A stretch of DNA of 64,000 bases from Aeriscardovia sp040773385 (GCA_040773385.1 JAXGWH010000004.1:1-64000); one strand, 5' to 3'. Counted from the first letter of the stretch, positions 42,201 to 50,166 are shown. Program-made: numbers and translations. Notes: generated from the letters alone by a model not told the origin.

Positions 42201-43411
42201 CTGCCGGTCTCCGGGCTGAGTGAATCGACGAACTGGCGGTCGAGCCCCTGCCCGGCCTGACGGTCGGCAAGATCAAGAACCATCGGTGCGATGCCTGTCT
42301 GGCGGGCAAGGCGCAGAAACTCCTGTTTCTGACGCGGCCCGTCCGGCACGACGATCACACGGCGGCCGTCGGCGGCGGCGCGACTCGCCACGGCGAGCGC
42401 CGGCGCCACGGAGGCGAGCCCGCCGGGCGTGTCGAGCAGGAACGAGGCACCATCGGAAGCCGCCTGCGCGGCCTTGCGCACGCGGGCGGGGACATCGCCG
42501 GCCTCCCGCTCCTCATGCGGGTCGGGATCGGATGCGTCGATCTGGGAGAGATCCTGCCCGCGCAGCGCAGTGACCACCTGGTGGTCCCCCGCCAGCGCGA
42601 GGACGGCATGGCTGTGCCGCCGATCCTCCTCCACGGTTCCGCCCGGCCCGATGAGCGGTGCCATGGAGGCGGAGTCGGCGATTTCGCGCGCGCGGCGCAC
42701 GATCGCCGATGCCGGGTCGATGAAACAGCCGAAAATGTAGCGCCGGTCGATGGCGAAATCGGCGATATGACGTCTGGCGGCGGCGCTGATGGCCTCCAGC
42801 AGGACGTTCGTGTCGAGCGAGCCGTCCCGGCCGCGCGCGTCGACGAGCGCGGCCTGCGGGTCGATGAGGATCGACCGGCTGTGCAGCATTGACACGAACC
42901 GCGGGTTGAGCATCGGCCTCTGCTCCACATAGAGCGGGCGACGGGCGAGCCTCCTGCCCTCGTCGGCACCGAGCCGGACGGGGAACAGCAGGACCGGCAC
43001 CTCATAACGGTCCTGCGCCCAGCGTGCCACGCCGGCGGCGAGCTGTATCTGCCCGAACCCGTAGGCGAGCCGGTCGGCCTCGGCCTGGGCCTCGAGACGG
43101 GAGAGGCTACGCTCGCTGGCGGTCAGGTCGGCGGGCTCGTGGAACAGCCCGGCGAGCGTGACCTGTCCTGAGGCGAGCAGACGTGCAACGCCGGTGGGGT
43201 GCGCGTTGGCGAGGTCGAAGGATTCCTTGAGATCACCGAGGCTGGTCAGCGGGTCGGTCCCGTCCCACGGCTCCTGTGCCGCGATCCGGCGCAGACGGTC
43301 CTGACCATTCGACGCGGCGGTGCCGCCCTGTGACGGGCCTGTCGGCATCTGGTTCTCGTCGTTCGGATAATCCTCGGAATCGGTGATGGAATCCTTATCG
43401 GGCATCGTCAT
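39254..43411 (-). CDS. Degenerate SF1 helicase fused to a degenerate Vsr-like nuclease domain
   Basis: A 1385-residue protein (AGGAAAG site before the ATG at 43411). It has the frame of large SF1 helicase-like ATPases: N-terminal region to about 310, an ATPase half starting at LLDTPGGLASVAP (326-338), a long helical insertion, TADLVILAGATHM (863-875), later motifs, and at about 1150-1240 a region resembling the Vsr-like MTES_1575 endonuclease domain (ERHGWRVLTAWSVGTFINPD). The Walker A Lys-Thr is Ala333-Ser334, and the Walker B Asp-Glu is Ala870-Gly871. The nuclease part lacks the expected acidic residues. The last 140 residues are Pro/Ser/Asp-rich. It probably acts by binding rather than catalysis. 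Neighbours: an FHA gene upstream and a coupled small gene downstream. Confidence 0.8.
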   Translation of the reverse strand: MTMPDKDSITDSEDYPNDENQMPTGPSQGGTAASNGQDRLRRIAAQEPWDGTDPLTSLGDLKESFDLANAHPTGVARLLASGQVTLAGLFHEPADLTASERSLSRLEAQAEADRLAYGFGQIQLAAGVARWAQDRYEVPVLLFPVRLGADEGRRLARRPLYVEQRPMLNPRFVSMLHSRSILIDPQAALVDARGRDGSLDTNVLLEAISAAARRHIADFAIDRRYIFGCFIDPASAIVRRAREIADSASMAPLIGPGGTVEEDRRHSHAVLALAGDHQVVTALRGQDLSQIDASDPDPHEEREAGDVPARVRKAAQAASDGASFLLDTPGGLASVAPALAVASRAAADGRRVIVVPDGPRQKQEFLRLARQTGIAPMVLDLADRQAGQGLDRQFVDSLSPETGRSTAVTDFNRTADELVGVRSRLDSYFDSLHRPVRPWNVSAYQSIEQLASVSALPSKPRTRVRLSQESAKNLRGRLETTGSALVRLGELGEYTLRPSDTPWYGARLYTNEEAAQAQERVRRLLDQTLPTVREQLSRTVRTCGFVVAQSVEEWGSQISVLQSLRRVLDLFRPEIFEQDLTTALDATLTRKQRAQAGVRMGFWARRRAIRDVRHCLHPGQKPENLHDTLEVVARQGERWRKLVPSGGWPVLPDGLDEIVATFEQMNQDLTALDTVLVTTPGTRPLSESTFVDVDTRLRALYADRGRLADLPELMRLDRQLRQEGLSDLLTDLIDRRVDAQAAPDELRLSWWTTVFESIVQTSRTIADQDDAVLREAVERFRTVDRRHVATIGPLLLKENRRRLSELLYKHSHDANQLHDLLRRETGVTASRLLRERPTLTWAAKPIVVATAARLALEPFEGRTADLVILAGATHMPSAEMLVALEAADSCVLIAHKDALTGGAAVRLASVLPTVPAGQDPADMPTALAAFLSRRGQGARLMPGAGPSAGRVNLVRVSAKGIPSGPSGLVESSSAEVEEVTRRVIATAVERGRQAGSRIVRPLTVFTLNEYDAGLLRRSLAQAARKSSDLRSFLPSVLVTTIAHSAGAPVGDVILSIGFAPTMHGVLLQQFGLLEQEGGDRLLLDALSLTGGDLTIVSAFSSSDMQDERLHEAGPRVLKMLLRWAESLGATGEGATQHPDQEGVLMRDLARRLRERGVMAAVGYGFKDCVCLPLAVGTPKLGYRWAVMTDNARFMDEKSLRYRFRLLPGRLERHGWRVLTAWSVGTFINPDAVVAEILAAIGPENIPAPASSEQDPRDGLSAAPSGRSASSRPDVGHSKASDAAHDGADDADHGPTLAASGGPAPAQGSISDLLAGHDGPDAPAPAPKTPTSETSENPAAQTPDGPKTPDGPTTPEPTAPKPQSRTSKEAGPGSSESEAPTPKARD

Positions 43412-43483
43412 ACTTTCCTATCACTGTCGTCTTTCCGCTGTCGTCTCTCGGCAGCCCACCGGGATACCCCCGGTCCTGTCCCG

Positions 43484-44545
43484 TCAGTTCTGTGCCGTCG
43501 TGGGGTGGTAACCGGGATTGTGGTCCAGCGCCGCGGCGATGACCGGGTCGGGGATAGAGGCGAGCCAGTCGTACAGCTCCTGGTACAGATACGGGTTCGC
43601 CGCCAGGAACGGCAGGAGCTGGCGGTGGCGGGCCATCTGAAACTGTTTGTCATGATCGGCGCTGTGGCGTGCCTCGTCGCTCGTCAGCCCGTCGACGACG
43701 ACCTGAGGGGTCTGCTTCGGCCCCATCTCGCCGCGGGTGAGACGGTCGAACACCGATCCCGGTTCGAAGCCGGTGGAACCCGCCGGTGCCGAGCCGTCCG
43801 GTGCCTTGCTGGCACGCACGGAGGCTCGTACCCGGCTCGCGTCGAACATGTCGGTCGGCTCGCCCTCGCGGGCGGCGACGATGTCATCGACGCCCCCCGC
43901 CAGATCGGAGGGTCCCTCATTCTGGGCACCGTGGGCGAACAGGTCCGACCCGCTCTCCTGCGTGCCCTGGGCGGGTGACACCGGGGAGACTGCCGATGCG
44001 GCGTGTGTCCCGGTCCCGGCCGACGGGTTTCCGGCCGTACTTGTGCCGGCCGCACTTGTGCCGGCTGCACTTGTTCCGGCCGCAGACGCATCGGCCGACG
44101 GTGTTTCGGCCGACGGCTCCTCGGTCCGCACGCCCGCCGGCACCCCGGCCGGCGCCGTCTCGGTCCGCACTGCCGCAGGCAGGTCATGGCGTGTCAGCTC
44201 CAGACCGATGTCGCCCAGCTGCAGGCGCACGGGCGACTCGTCAAGCTGCAGCGTGCGTCGGGCGGGCAGACGGATGAGCCGGCTGTCCGGCCGCACCACA
44301 TACGTGCCGTTGGTGGAGGCGAGGTCCTCGACGGTCGCCGCCCCCTGGGGGTCGAGACTGAGCAGCAGATGCCGCTTCGACATGGAGCGCTGCGCGTCGG
44401 GGATCGAGAGCCGCTTGGCCTTCTCCGGCGGCAGGGAGCCCGGCCGCAGCGGCGTGCGGCCGATGACGACGCTCTCGCCCGGTTCGATGCGATAGCGCTG
44501 ACCTGTGCTGATGATGGTGATGTACCAGTCGTGACGCTGAGCCAT
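43484..44545 (-). CDS. FHA-domain protein with LRV-like C-terminus
   Basis: A 353-residue cytoplasmic protein. The FHA domain (about 20-105) shows VVIGRTPLRPGS, SMSKRHLLLSLD and VEDLASTNGTYVV, so the phosphothreonine-binding Arg, Ser and Asn are present; it should bind a phosphorylated partner. A long Ala/Thr/Ser linker contains a five-residue unit SAAGT repeated through a 15-base DNA repeat (about 44034-44086). The C-terminus (PFLAANPYLYQELYDWLASI then PDP) resembles one leucine-rich-repeat-variant unit. It lies 72 bases before the 1385-residue gene on the same strand, likely one transcript. Confidence 0.88.
   Translation of the reverse strand: MAQRHDWYITIISTGQRYRIEPGESVVIGRTPLRPGSLPPEKAKRLSIPDAQRSMSKRHLLLSLDPQGAATVEDLASTNGTYVVRPDSRLIRLPARRTLQLDESPVRLQLGDIGLELTRHDLPAAVRTETAPAGVPAGVRTEEPSAETPSADASAAGTSAAGTSAAGTSTAGNPSAGTGTHAASAVSPVSPAQGTQESGSDLFAHGAQNEGPSDLAGGVDDIVAAREGEPTDMFDASRVRASVRASKAPDGSAPAGSTGFEPGSVFDRLTRGEMGPKQTPQVVVDGLTSDEARHSADHDKQFQMARHRQLLPFLAANPYLYQELYDWLASIPDPVIAAALDHNPGYHPTTAQN
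44034..44086 (-). repeat. 15-base tandem repeat in the FHA gene linker
   Basis: About three units of GCCGGCCGCACTTGT with small changes, in frame, coding for (S)AAGT in the linker of the FHA protein. A coding microsatellite of this type can change length without frameshift. Confidence 0.8.
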
Positions 44546-44665
44546 GTTCCCCTCCGACGAGACGTTTCCTTCTTAAATGTACAGGCGAGGAGGGGCCGAT
44601 GGTGAAAACATGTCAAAAACGTGAGGGATTGTCACCGGATGACGACAACACCGCGCCGCGAAAAC

Positions 44666-44697
44666 AAAAAAATCCCGCCCCTCCCCCGGCAGAGCGG
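44666..44697 (-). terminator. Intrinsic terminator behind rplL
   Basis: GAGCGG (44692-44697) and CCGCCC (44675-44680) pair with one G-U, followed on the minus strand by seven T (44666-44672). It lies about 125 bases behind the rplL stop and 120 bases before the FHA gene. Confidence 0.6.
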
Positions 44698-44761
44698 ATC
44701 GATCAGAAATGACCGACCGGACCGGGAAAGAGACGGGACAGAAGAGATCCCCGCCCGGGCA

Positions 44762-44802
44762 GATCCCGCGTGGGTCACCAAAGGGGTGACAAGCGCGGGA
44801 TC
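44762..44802 (-). other. Two-part hairpin directly behind rplL
   Basis: GATCCCGCG / CGCGGGATC outer arms (44762-44770, 44794-44802) and GTCACC / GGTGAC inner arms (44774-44779, 44785-44790). No T run follows, so it probably protects the 3' end of the rplJL message or helps the terminator that lies 65 bases further. Confidence 0.7.
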
Positions 44803-44820
44803 ATGCCCTGCGGGACAGGC

Positions 44821-45204
44821 TCACTTGAGGTCGACGGTGGCGCCGGCGTCCTGCAGGGCCTTCTGGGCGGCCTTGGCGTCGTCGGAAGAGGCACCCTTGA
44901 GGATGGTGGACGGGACCTTGTCGGTCAGGGCCTTGGAATCGGCGAGACCCTTCTTGGTGATCTCGCGGATGGCCTTGATGACCTGGATCTTCTTGGCGCC
45001 GACATCGGTGAGGACGACGTCGAACTCGGACTTCTCCTCGGCGGCCGGGGCGGCACCCGCGGCCGGGGCGGCGACGGCGGCCACAGGGGCGGCGGCCTTG
45101 ACGTCGAACTTATCCTCGAACGCCTTGACGAAATCGTTGAGCTCGACGAGCGTCATGTTCTCGAACTGGGCGAGGAGATCTTCCTGGGAGAGCTTGTCAG
45201 CCAT
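44821..45204 (-). CDS. rplL: Large ribosomal subunit protein L7/L12
   Basis: The mobile stalk protein that recruits translational GTPases; present as several dimers on L10. The 127 residues have the usual parts: N-terminal dimer domain (MADKLSQEDLLAQFENMTL), an Ala-rich hinge (AAAPVAAVAAPAAGAAPAA) and the globular C-terminus (KSEFDVVLTDVGAKKIQVIK, ending GATVDLK). It follows rplJ by 97 bases and shares its leader control. Confidence 0.98.
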   Translation of the reverse strand: MADKLSQEDLLAQFENMTLVELNDFVKAFEDKFDVKAAAPVAAVAAPAAGAAPAAEEKSEFDVVLTDVGAKKIQVIKAIREITKKGLADSKALTDKVPSTILKGASSDDAKAAQKALQDAGATVDLK

Positions 45205-45301
45205 GATGGCTTCCTTTCAATCTGCGGACTTTCTGACCGCGTATCAAAATTTTTATGTGTGCCGCGATGCCACGCGGCGAGGAAGCAGATGAGCGGGAGG
45301 C

Positions 45302-45817
45302 TCAGGCCTGCTTCTTGTCGGCGAGCGCATCGATGGTGCGCACGGCCTTGGTCGGCAGCTGCTGCATGACGCGGACGGCCTTGGCGATGGACTCCTTGAT
45401 GTCCCCTGCGAACGACGAGAGCGCCTGCTCCCGGGTCTGCATGTCGGCGAGGCGGACCACCTCGCCGGCGGAGAGGACGGAACCATCGAGATAACCACCC
45501 TTGAGCGTCAGCTGCTTGTTGTCCTTGGCGAAGTCACGGAGGGTCTTGGCCCCGGCGACGTAGTCACCCTTGAGGAAGGTGATGGCGGACGGTCCCTTGA
45601 TGGAATCGTCAAGGCCCTCGACACCTGCCTCGTGGGCGGCGATGCGTGCCAGCGTGTTCTTCGCCACGGTGTAGCTCGCATCCTGACCCAGCTTCTGTCG
45701 AAGCTCCGTCACCTGGGCGACGGTCAGGCCACGATACTCGGTCAGAACAACGGCGTCAGCGTCCTTGAACTTCTCGGTCAGGACCTTGATCGCCGCCGTC
45801 TTCTGAGACTTATCCAT
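45302..45817 (-). CDS. rplJ: Large ribosomal subunit protein L10
   Basis: L10 forms the base of the ribosomal stalk and binds 23S rRNA and L7/L12. With the ATG at 45817 (AGGAAGGAACGCC site) it has 171 residues, starting MDKSQKTAAIKVLTEKFKDA, with DAVVLTEYRGLTVAQVTELR and the C-terminal stalk-binding helix. Upstream lies an L10-type leader with an intrinsic terminator, so the L10-L12 complex probably represses its own operon. L11 and L1 genes are not nearby. Confidence 0.98.
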   Translation of the reverse strand: MDKSQKTAAIKVLTEKFKDADAVVLTEYRGLTVAQVTELRQKLGQDASYTVAKNTLARIAAHEAGVEGLDDSIKGPSAITFLKGDYVAGAKTLRDFAKDNKQLTLKGGYLDGSVLSAGEVVRLADMQTREQALSSFAGDIKESIAKAVRVMQQLPTKAVRTIDALADKKQA

Positions 45818-45979
45818 GGCGTTCCTTCCTGTGAGAACCGCAGGGTGATCTTCCCCGGACCGGAAGGGCAGGCATAAAAAAAGCCCTGCGCGCGGCAGAG
45901 CATCCATGACGAACGTTCCCCTGCGCTGGCCCTTGCGGTTTGTGGAAAATCCACCAACGGTCTCTGGTTAACGTCTCCA
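45818..45979 (-). promoter_or_regulatory. L10-type ribosomal protein leader
   Basis: The transcribed leader of rplJ contains the L10-leader-like core (around 45935-45970: AACCAGAGACCGTTGGTGG on the minus strand) and an intrinsic terminator (45876-45901). This fits the known layout of the L10 leader, in which L10-L12 binding changes the fold to favour termination. The identification is by pattern, not by a covariance search. Confidence 0.7.
45876..45901 (-). terminator. Attenuator terminator in the rplJ leader
   Basis: GCTCTGC / GCAGGGC arms with a G-U pair and a five-base loop, followed on the minus strand by seven T, 58 bases before the rplJ start. It lies between promoter and gene, so it must be conditional. 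Confidence 0.8.
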
Positions 45980-45985
45980 ATGATA
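45980..45985 (-). promoter_or_regulatory. Possible rplJ -10 element
   Basis: TATCAT on the minus strand immediately before the L10 leader core. Upstream GTGATG at 16 bases is a poor -35. The position agrees with the expected start of the leader. Confidence 0.45.
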
Positions 45986-46041
45986 CACAGGGGCCGGACG
46001 ACATCACTGGCGCGACACGCCCGGCCCCGCGGGCATCACCC

Positions 46042-46872
46042 TCACATCCTCCTGCAGATGGCGACGACGAGCCGGGAGGCCGTGTCGGCATACTCGGAGA
46101 TGTCAAAGTGGTGGAACTGCGTGTAGTTGGTGTCCGTGTTGTCGGAAAGGGCGCGGATGACGAGCACCGGCACGTCGTTCTTGACGGCGATGTGCGCCAC
46201 GGCGGCGCCCTCCATCTCCACGCAGTCGGCGTGCGTCTGCTCGCGGGCGCGTGTGCGCTTCTCGTCGTTGTCCACGAAGATGTTGCCCGTGGCGATGACG
46301 CCCACCATGTAGCGCACCGATTCCTCGTCGAGCGCCTGCTCGGCGATGCGGATGAGGCTCGGGTCGCTGTGGTACTCGGACAGGCCCGGCGCGGCTTGCG
46401 AGATGAGGCGCATGTCGGAGTCCATGTAGCGCAGCGTGCCGCCGAGGATCACGTCGTTGACGTCGAGCCTGTTGGTGAGGTTGCCGGCGATGCCGGAGAA
46501 GATGACCGCCTTGGGATGGAAGCGCGTGATGAGGAACTGCGTTGCGGCGCCCGCGGCCACGGTGCCCATACCGGCGACCGTCGCGACGATTGTCAGGCGC
46601 GCGCCTCGGTTGCTCGTGATGGTCCCGCGGATCACCTCGAGACCTGCCTCGTGCGTGCGGGTCACATCCTGCAGCAGGCCGGCGAGGAGCCGGACCTCCT
46701 CGTCCATCGCGCCGAGGACGGCGATGGTCGGGTCCTGCCCGTCCGTGTCCGCACCGGCGTCCTGTGACGACGCGGCGGTGTCCTGCGCGGCGGTGTCCTG
46801 CGCGTCGACGGCCTCCTGCCGCATCGGGGTCGTGTCCGGTGTCGTGTCGTGACCGCTCTGAGCGTCCGCCAT
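46042..46872 (-). CDS. mtnN: 5'-methylthioadenosine/S-adenosylhomocysteine nucleosidase
   Basis: Cleaves adenine from methylthioadenosine and S-adenosylhomocysteine, feeding methyl-cycle and autoinducer-2 metabolism. With the ATG at 46872 (GAGGAGGAACC site) it has 276 residues. Catalytic regions are visible: GAMDEEVRLL (Glu of the N-terminal motif), VIFSGIAGNL, ADCVEMEGAAVAHIA (Glu pair binding ribose) and VIRALSDNTD (catalytic Asp). The first 45 residues are an Asp/Ala/Gln-rich extension with TAAQDTAA repeats. It follows pepC on the same strand. Confidence 0.95.
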   Translation of the reverse strand: MADAQSGHDTTPDTTPMRQEAVDAQDTAAQDTAASSQDAGADTDGQDPTIAVLGAMDEEVRLLAGLLQDVTRTHEAGLEVIRGTITSNRGARLTIVATVAGMGTVAAGAATQFLITRFHPKAVIFSGIAGNLTNRLDVNDVILGGTLRYMDSDMRLISQAAPGLSEYHSDPSLIRIAEQALDEESVRYMVGVIATGNIFVDNDEKRTRAREQTHADCVEMEGAAVAHIAVKNDVPVLVIRALSDNTDTNYTQFHHFDISEYADTASRLVVAICRRM

Positions 46873-46992
46873 GCGGTTCCTCCTCATTCTCTCCGCTGTC
46901 CTCCCGATCCTCTTTTGTCAGGAGGGCTTCCTCTCTGGCCCGGCCGGGCTGCTACCCAGACGGGCCGCGGCCCTGGGCGGGCTGTATGCCGC

Positions 46993-48345
46993 TCAGGCGA
47001 GCGCACCCATCGGATCCCAGGCCGGCAGGCTCACGCGCGGCTTGCTGTAGCCGGCGAGCAGGTCGGCAGGGATGACGGACTTCGGCACGGCGGCCTCGAA
47101 CACATAGGCGTCGAACCAGTCATCGGCGAGGGTGAAGTAACCCTTGTCGGCGATGTCCTCGCCCCACGAGTTCTCCACACGCCAGCGGCGCGGGGTGCCG
47201 TCATCGGCCACGTCGACGCCGTCGAAGGCCATGGCGTGGTTCATCGCGGAGTCGGCGAAGCGCACGCGCTGCTCCTTGGTCATCGAGCTTGGCTCGAAGC
47301 CGTAGACGGACTGGTAGTCGTAGAGCTTCGTGGACATGCCGCCGCCCTGGCGGTCCATGTACGGGCCGGACTGGGAGCCGAACCACACCGGGGCCTTGGT
47401 GGTCTGCAGCGCCTTGAGGGCCATGAGCTTGAGGTCTTCGATGGTGACGTTGAGGTACTCGGTGGGGTCGCCCTCTGCCACGTTGCCGAGGTGCTCGATG
47501 GCGAGCACCTGGCCGGGCTTGTGCTCACGGCGCGGATCGGCCACGAGGCAGACATAGTCCTCGAGGTGGCCCGGGCCGACGTACTTGTTCCAGAACTCGA
47601 CCGGGGTCATCTGCCCGTCACGGTGGAACTGGTCGTCGTCATCGGTGTACTCCCAGTCGAAGCGGGTGGGCGGCACGCCGAGGTGGATGTTGAGGATGGT
47701 GTGGGCGCGCTCCACGCCGTCGGCGACGATAGCCTTGAGGCCGTCCTCGTCGCCCTTGGCGTCATAAAGGCGGCAGACCGCGTCGCGCAGCATGTGCTGC
47801 AGCTGCGTGTCCATCTCCGAGGTGTTCTTGCTGGAAGCGGTCTCCGGGTAGAACTGCTTGGGGACGGCGCCATACTTCTTGTAGAGGTTCATGGCCATGG
47901 TCCACTGGCCGCCGTCGCCCATCACGGTCTGCAGCTGGTACTGCACAAGGCGCGAGTCCGCCGGCTCGCCGGCCTGGACGAGGGAGGCCATGTCCTGCAG
48001 GAAGTAGTTGGCGCGCTCGAGCTTGTCCCAGTACATGGCGTAGTTCTGCGAGAACTCGAAGTCCTGCTTGGCGATGCCCATCTCGCGCTTGGCGATGAAA
48101 CGGGCCACGTTGAGGGAGCTGAACAGCCAGCAGCGGCCGGAACGGCGCTGGTTGGTGACCTTGCCCTGGTCGATCTTCAGTGAGAAGACCGGCGGGAGAT
48201 TGCGGGAGGTGTCATGGTCGAACGCCACGGCGCCCAGGCCGTTCCTGGTGACGGCGTTGAGAGCCAGCTTGTTGGCCTCGCGCGCGTCGAAATCACGTGT
48301 CAGGCCGTCGCGACGGTCCTGGTCGAGCGGTGCGAAATCTGCCAT
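46993..48345 (-). CDS. pepC: Aminopeptidase C (bleomycin hydrolase family)
   Basis: Cytoplasmic papain-like aminopeptidase that forms hexamers and trims peptides, widespread in lactic and bifidobacteria. From the ATG at 48345 (AGAAAGGGC site) it has 450 residues. The catalytic triad is visible: Cys in NQRRSGRCWLFSSLN, His in SAMNHAMAFDGV, and Asn in VENSWGEDIADKGYF. The C-terminus (PAWDPMGALA) is that of the family, whose last residues enter the active site. No signal peptide. Confidence 0.96.
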   Translation of the reverse strand: MADFAPLDQDRRDGLTRDFDAREANKLALNAVTRNGLGAVAFDHDTSRNLPPVFSLKIDQGKVTNQRRSGRCWLFSSLNVARFIAKREMGIAKQDFEFSQNYAMYWDKLERANYFLQDMASLVQAGEPADSRLVQYQLQTVMGDGGQWTMAMNLYKKYGAVPKQFYPETASSKNTSEMDTQLQHMLRDAVCRLYDAKGDEDGLKAIVADGVERAHTILNIHLGVPPTRFDWEYTDDDDQFHRDGQMTPVEFWNKYVGPGHLEDYVCLVADPRREHKPGQVLAIEHLGNVAEGDPTEYLNVTIEDLKLMALKALQTTKAPVWFGSQSGPYMDRQGGGMSTKLYDYQSVYGFEPSSMTKEQRVRFADSAMNHAMAFDGVDVADDGTPRRWRVENSWGEDIADKGYFTLADDWFDAYVFEAAVPKSVIPADLLAGYSKPRVSLPAWDPMGALA

Positions 48346-48557
48346 AGGATGCCCTTTCTGGATAATTCGTGCCATGCCGGCGGGTTGCGGCCGCCGGGGG
48401 CGGTGTGATGGAGGTGACCGTTCCCCACTCTAACGGTGGCCGGTTATCGGCAGATGACATCCGCGAACAAACACAGAAACGGTCACGGGAACGGATCGGG
48501 AACGGATACAGGGACAGACGCGAGAACGCGCTGATGCCCGCGGTCACATCCCGGGAC

Positions 48558-48589
48558 AAAAAAGGGGACGGCCCTTTCGGACCGTCCCC
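48558..48589 (-). terminator. Intrinsic terminator of the DivIVA-like gene
   Basis: GGGGACGG / CCGTCCCC arms with an inner GCC/GGA part, followed on the minus strand by six T, 25 bases behind the stop codon at 48615. The stretch 48346-48557 has no gene that I can see. Confidence 0.9.
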
Positions 48590-48614
48590 TCAGGATTGGC
48601 GTCAGAACGACGAC

Positions 48615-49997
48615 TCAGGCCTGAGCCCGGCCGGCCTGCGCGCCCTGGCCGCCCTGCGATGCCTGCGCCTGTGCCTGCTGTGACGCCGGCGCAGGGGCGG
48701 GGGTGTCCCCGTCCTCGGCCTCCTCGGCCGGGGTCGGTGCGGGCGCGGGCTTCATGAAGCTGCCGAACGCCTGAGAGAACATCGAGCGCAGCTCGTCCAC
48801 GCGCTGGGTGATGGACGCCTCGCGGGTCTGCAGGTCCTTGATGCGCTTGTTGAGGCCGTCGATCTCCTTCTGGGCGGCGTCACGCTGCGACTGGATCTGC
48901 TCGGCGGCCTTGACGGACGCCTCGTGGATGGTGGAGCTTGCCTGCTGGTCGGCGTCCTTGCGCTTGGCGTCGGCGTACGCGTCGGCCTCGTCGCGGGTCT
49001 TGCGCGCCTGGGCGAGGATCTCGGCGCTCTTCTTCTCGTTGTTCTCGCGGCGCGTCTTGAGGTCGGCAAGCAGCTCGTTGATCTTGGCGGTGGCCTCCGC
49101 CTGCTTGCCCTCGATCTCCTTGTGCACCTTCTCATACTCGGTTGCGGCCTTGGAGAGCGTGTTGGCGCGGGAGACGTCGGCCTGGTCCTGGATCTGCTTC
49201 GCCTGGGCGGTGGCCGCGTCGGCGATCTCGCCCGCCTTGCGGTGCGCGTCCGAGAGGAGCTTGCTCACCTGCTCGCGTGCCTGGGCGAGCTGTTTGTTCG
49301 CCTGCTCAATGGCCGCCTGGATCTGGTCATTCGCCTCCGACTTGAGGCGGGTGATCTCATCGTTGGCCTTCTTGCGCTCGTCGGCGACCTCCTGGGCCGC
49401 GTCCGCCTTCTTCTTGGCGATGGCGCTCTCCTGGCCGCTCTTCCACGCCTCGAACTTCTTGCTGTTCTCGTCACGGGTGTTCGCCAGCTCGAGGGCGAGG
49501 GAGTCGCGCTTCTCCTGCACCTCGTGGCTCACCTCGCTCTCCTGCTGCGCGGCGGCCTGCTTGGCGGAGGTGACGATGGTGTCGGCCTTGTCGTTGGCCT
49601 TCTTGAGCAGGGAGTCCTTCTGCGCGTTCGCCTGGGAGATGATGGAGGCCGCCTGGTTGTTGGCGTTGTTGATGATGGTCTGTGCCTTCTGCTGGGCGCC
49701 CTCACGGATGGTGGCCGCGTCCTTCTTGGCGCGGGAGAGCAGCTCGGCGCTCGTCTGCTCGGCCGAGGCGAGCAGCTGCTGGGCGTTGGCGCCGAGGGAG
49801 GCGAAGGAATCCTTCGAGGCCGGCGCGTTCTTCTTCTTTTTCTCCTCCTCCAGCTGTGCCTGGAGGTTGAGGATCCTCGAATCGTATTGTTTGATCTGCT
49901 CTCGCATCAGTCGTCCGGATTCCTCATAATCCGAGACGGCACGGTCGACTTTTTCACGGTCGTAACCATGGAAGACGACAGGGAAAGACTCAGGCAT
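48615..49997 (-). CDS. DivIVA-like coiled-coil protein
   Basis: A 460-residue protein (ATG at 49997, GGAGGTCC site). The N-terminus FPVVFHGYDREKVDRAV fits the DivIVA membrane-binding region; then comes an almost continuous coiled coil to about residue 400, rich in Ala, Gln, Lys and Glu with many heptads (EQTSAELLSRAKKDA), and a Pro/Ala/Gln-rich tail. Actinobacterial DivIVA-like proteins organise polar growth and division, so a cytoskeletal or scaffold role is likely. Which family member it is, and whether Wag31 lies elsewhere, cannot be told. It is a single-gene unit with its own terminator. Confidence 0.8.
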   Translation of the reverse strand: MPESFPVVFHGYDREKVDRAVSDYEESGRLMREQIKQYDSRILNLQAQLEEEKKKKNAPASKDSFASLGANAQQLLASAEQTSAELLSRAKKDAATIREGAQQKAQTIINNANNQAASIISQANAQKDSLLKKANDKADTIVTSAKQAAAQQESEVSHEVQEKRDSLALELANTRDENSKKFEAWKSGQESAIAKKKADAAQEVADERKKANDEITRLKSEANDQIQAAIEQANKQLAQAREQVSKLLSDAHRKAGEIADAATAQAKQIQDQADVSRANTLSKAATEYEKVHKEIEGKQAEATAKINELLADLKTRRENNEKKSAEILAQARKTRDEADAYADAKRKDADQQASSTIHEASVKAAEQIQSQRDAAQKEIDGLNKRIKDLQTREASITQRVDELRSMFSQAFGSFMKPAPAPTPAEEAEDGDTPAPAPASQQAQAQASQGGQGAQAGRAQA

Positions 49998-50166
49998 CGG
50001 GACCTCCGAAAATGTCAGCGGGCACACGCCCATTCGGTTCATGCGATTATGGCAGGATCCATTTTAGACGGCGGCCGGTCAGCGACCCGTGTGCCGGGGG
50101 CGCAATCGGGCGACCTGCCCGGTTCCGCCACAATCCGCGCCTATAGGCCGTCTGTATGCTGGTGGT

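Noticed and set aside
44034..44086. Possible CRISPR-like repeat array
   Set aside because: Units are only 15 bases, tandem without spacers, and in frame in the FHA protein linker.
39054..44545. Restriction-modification or phage-defence island
   Set aside because: No methylase, toxin, integrase or composition change; the nuclease and ATPase residues of the large protein are missing and the neighbourhood is core genome. A defence role is not excluded but not supported.
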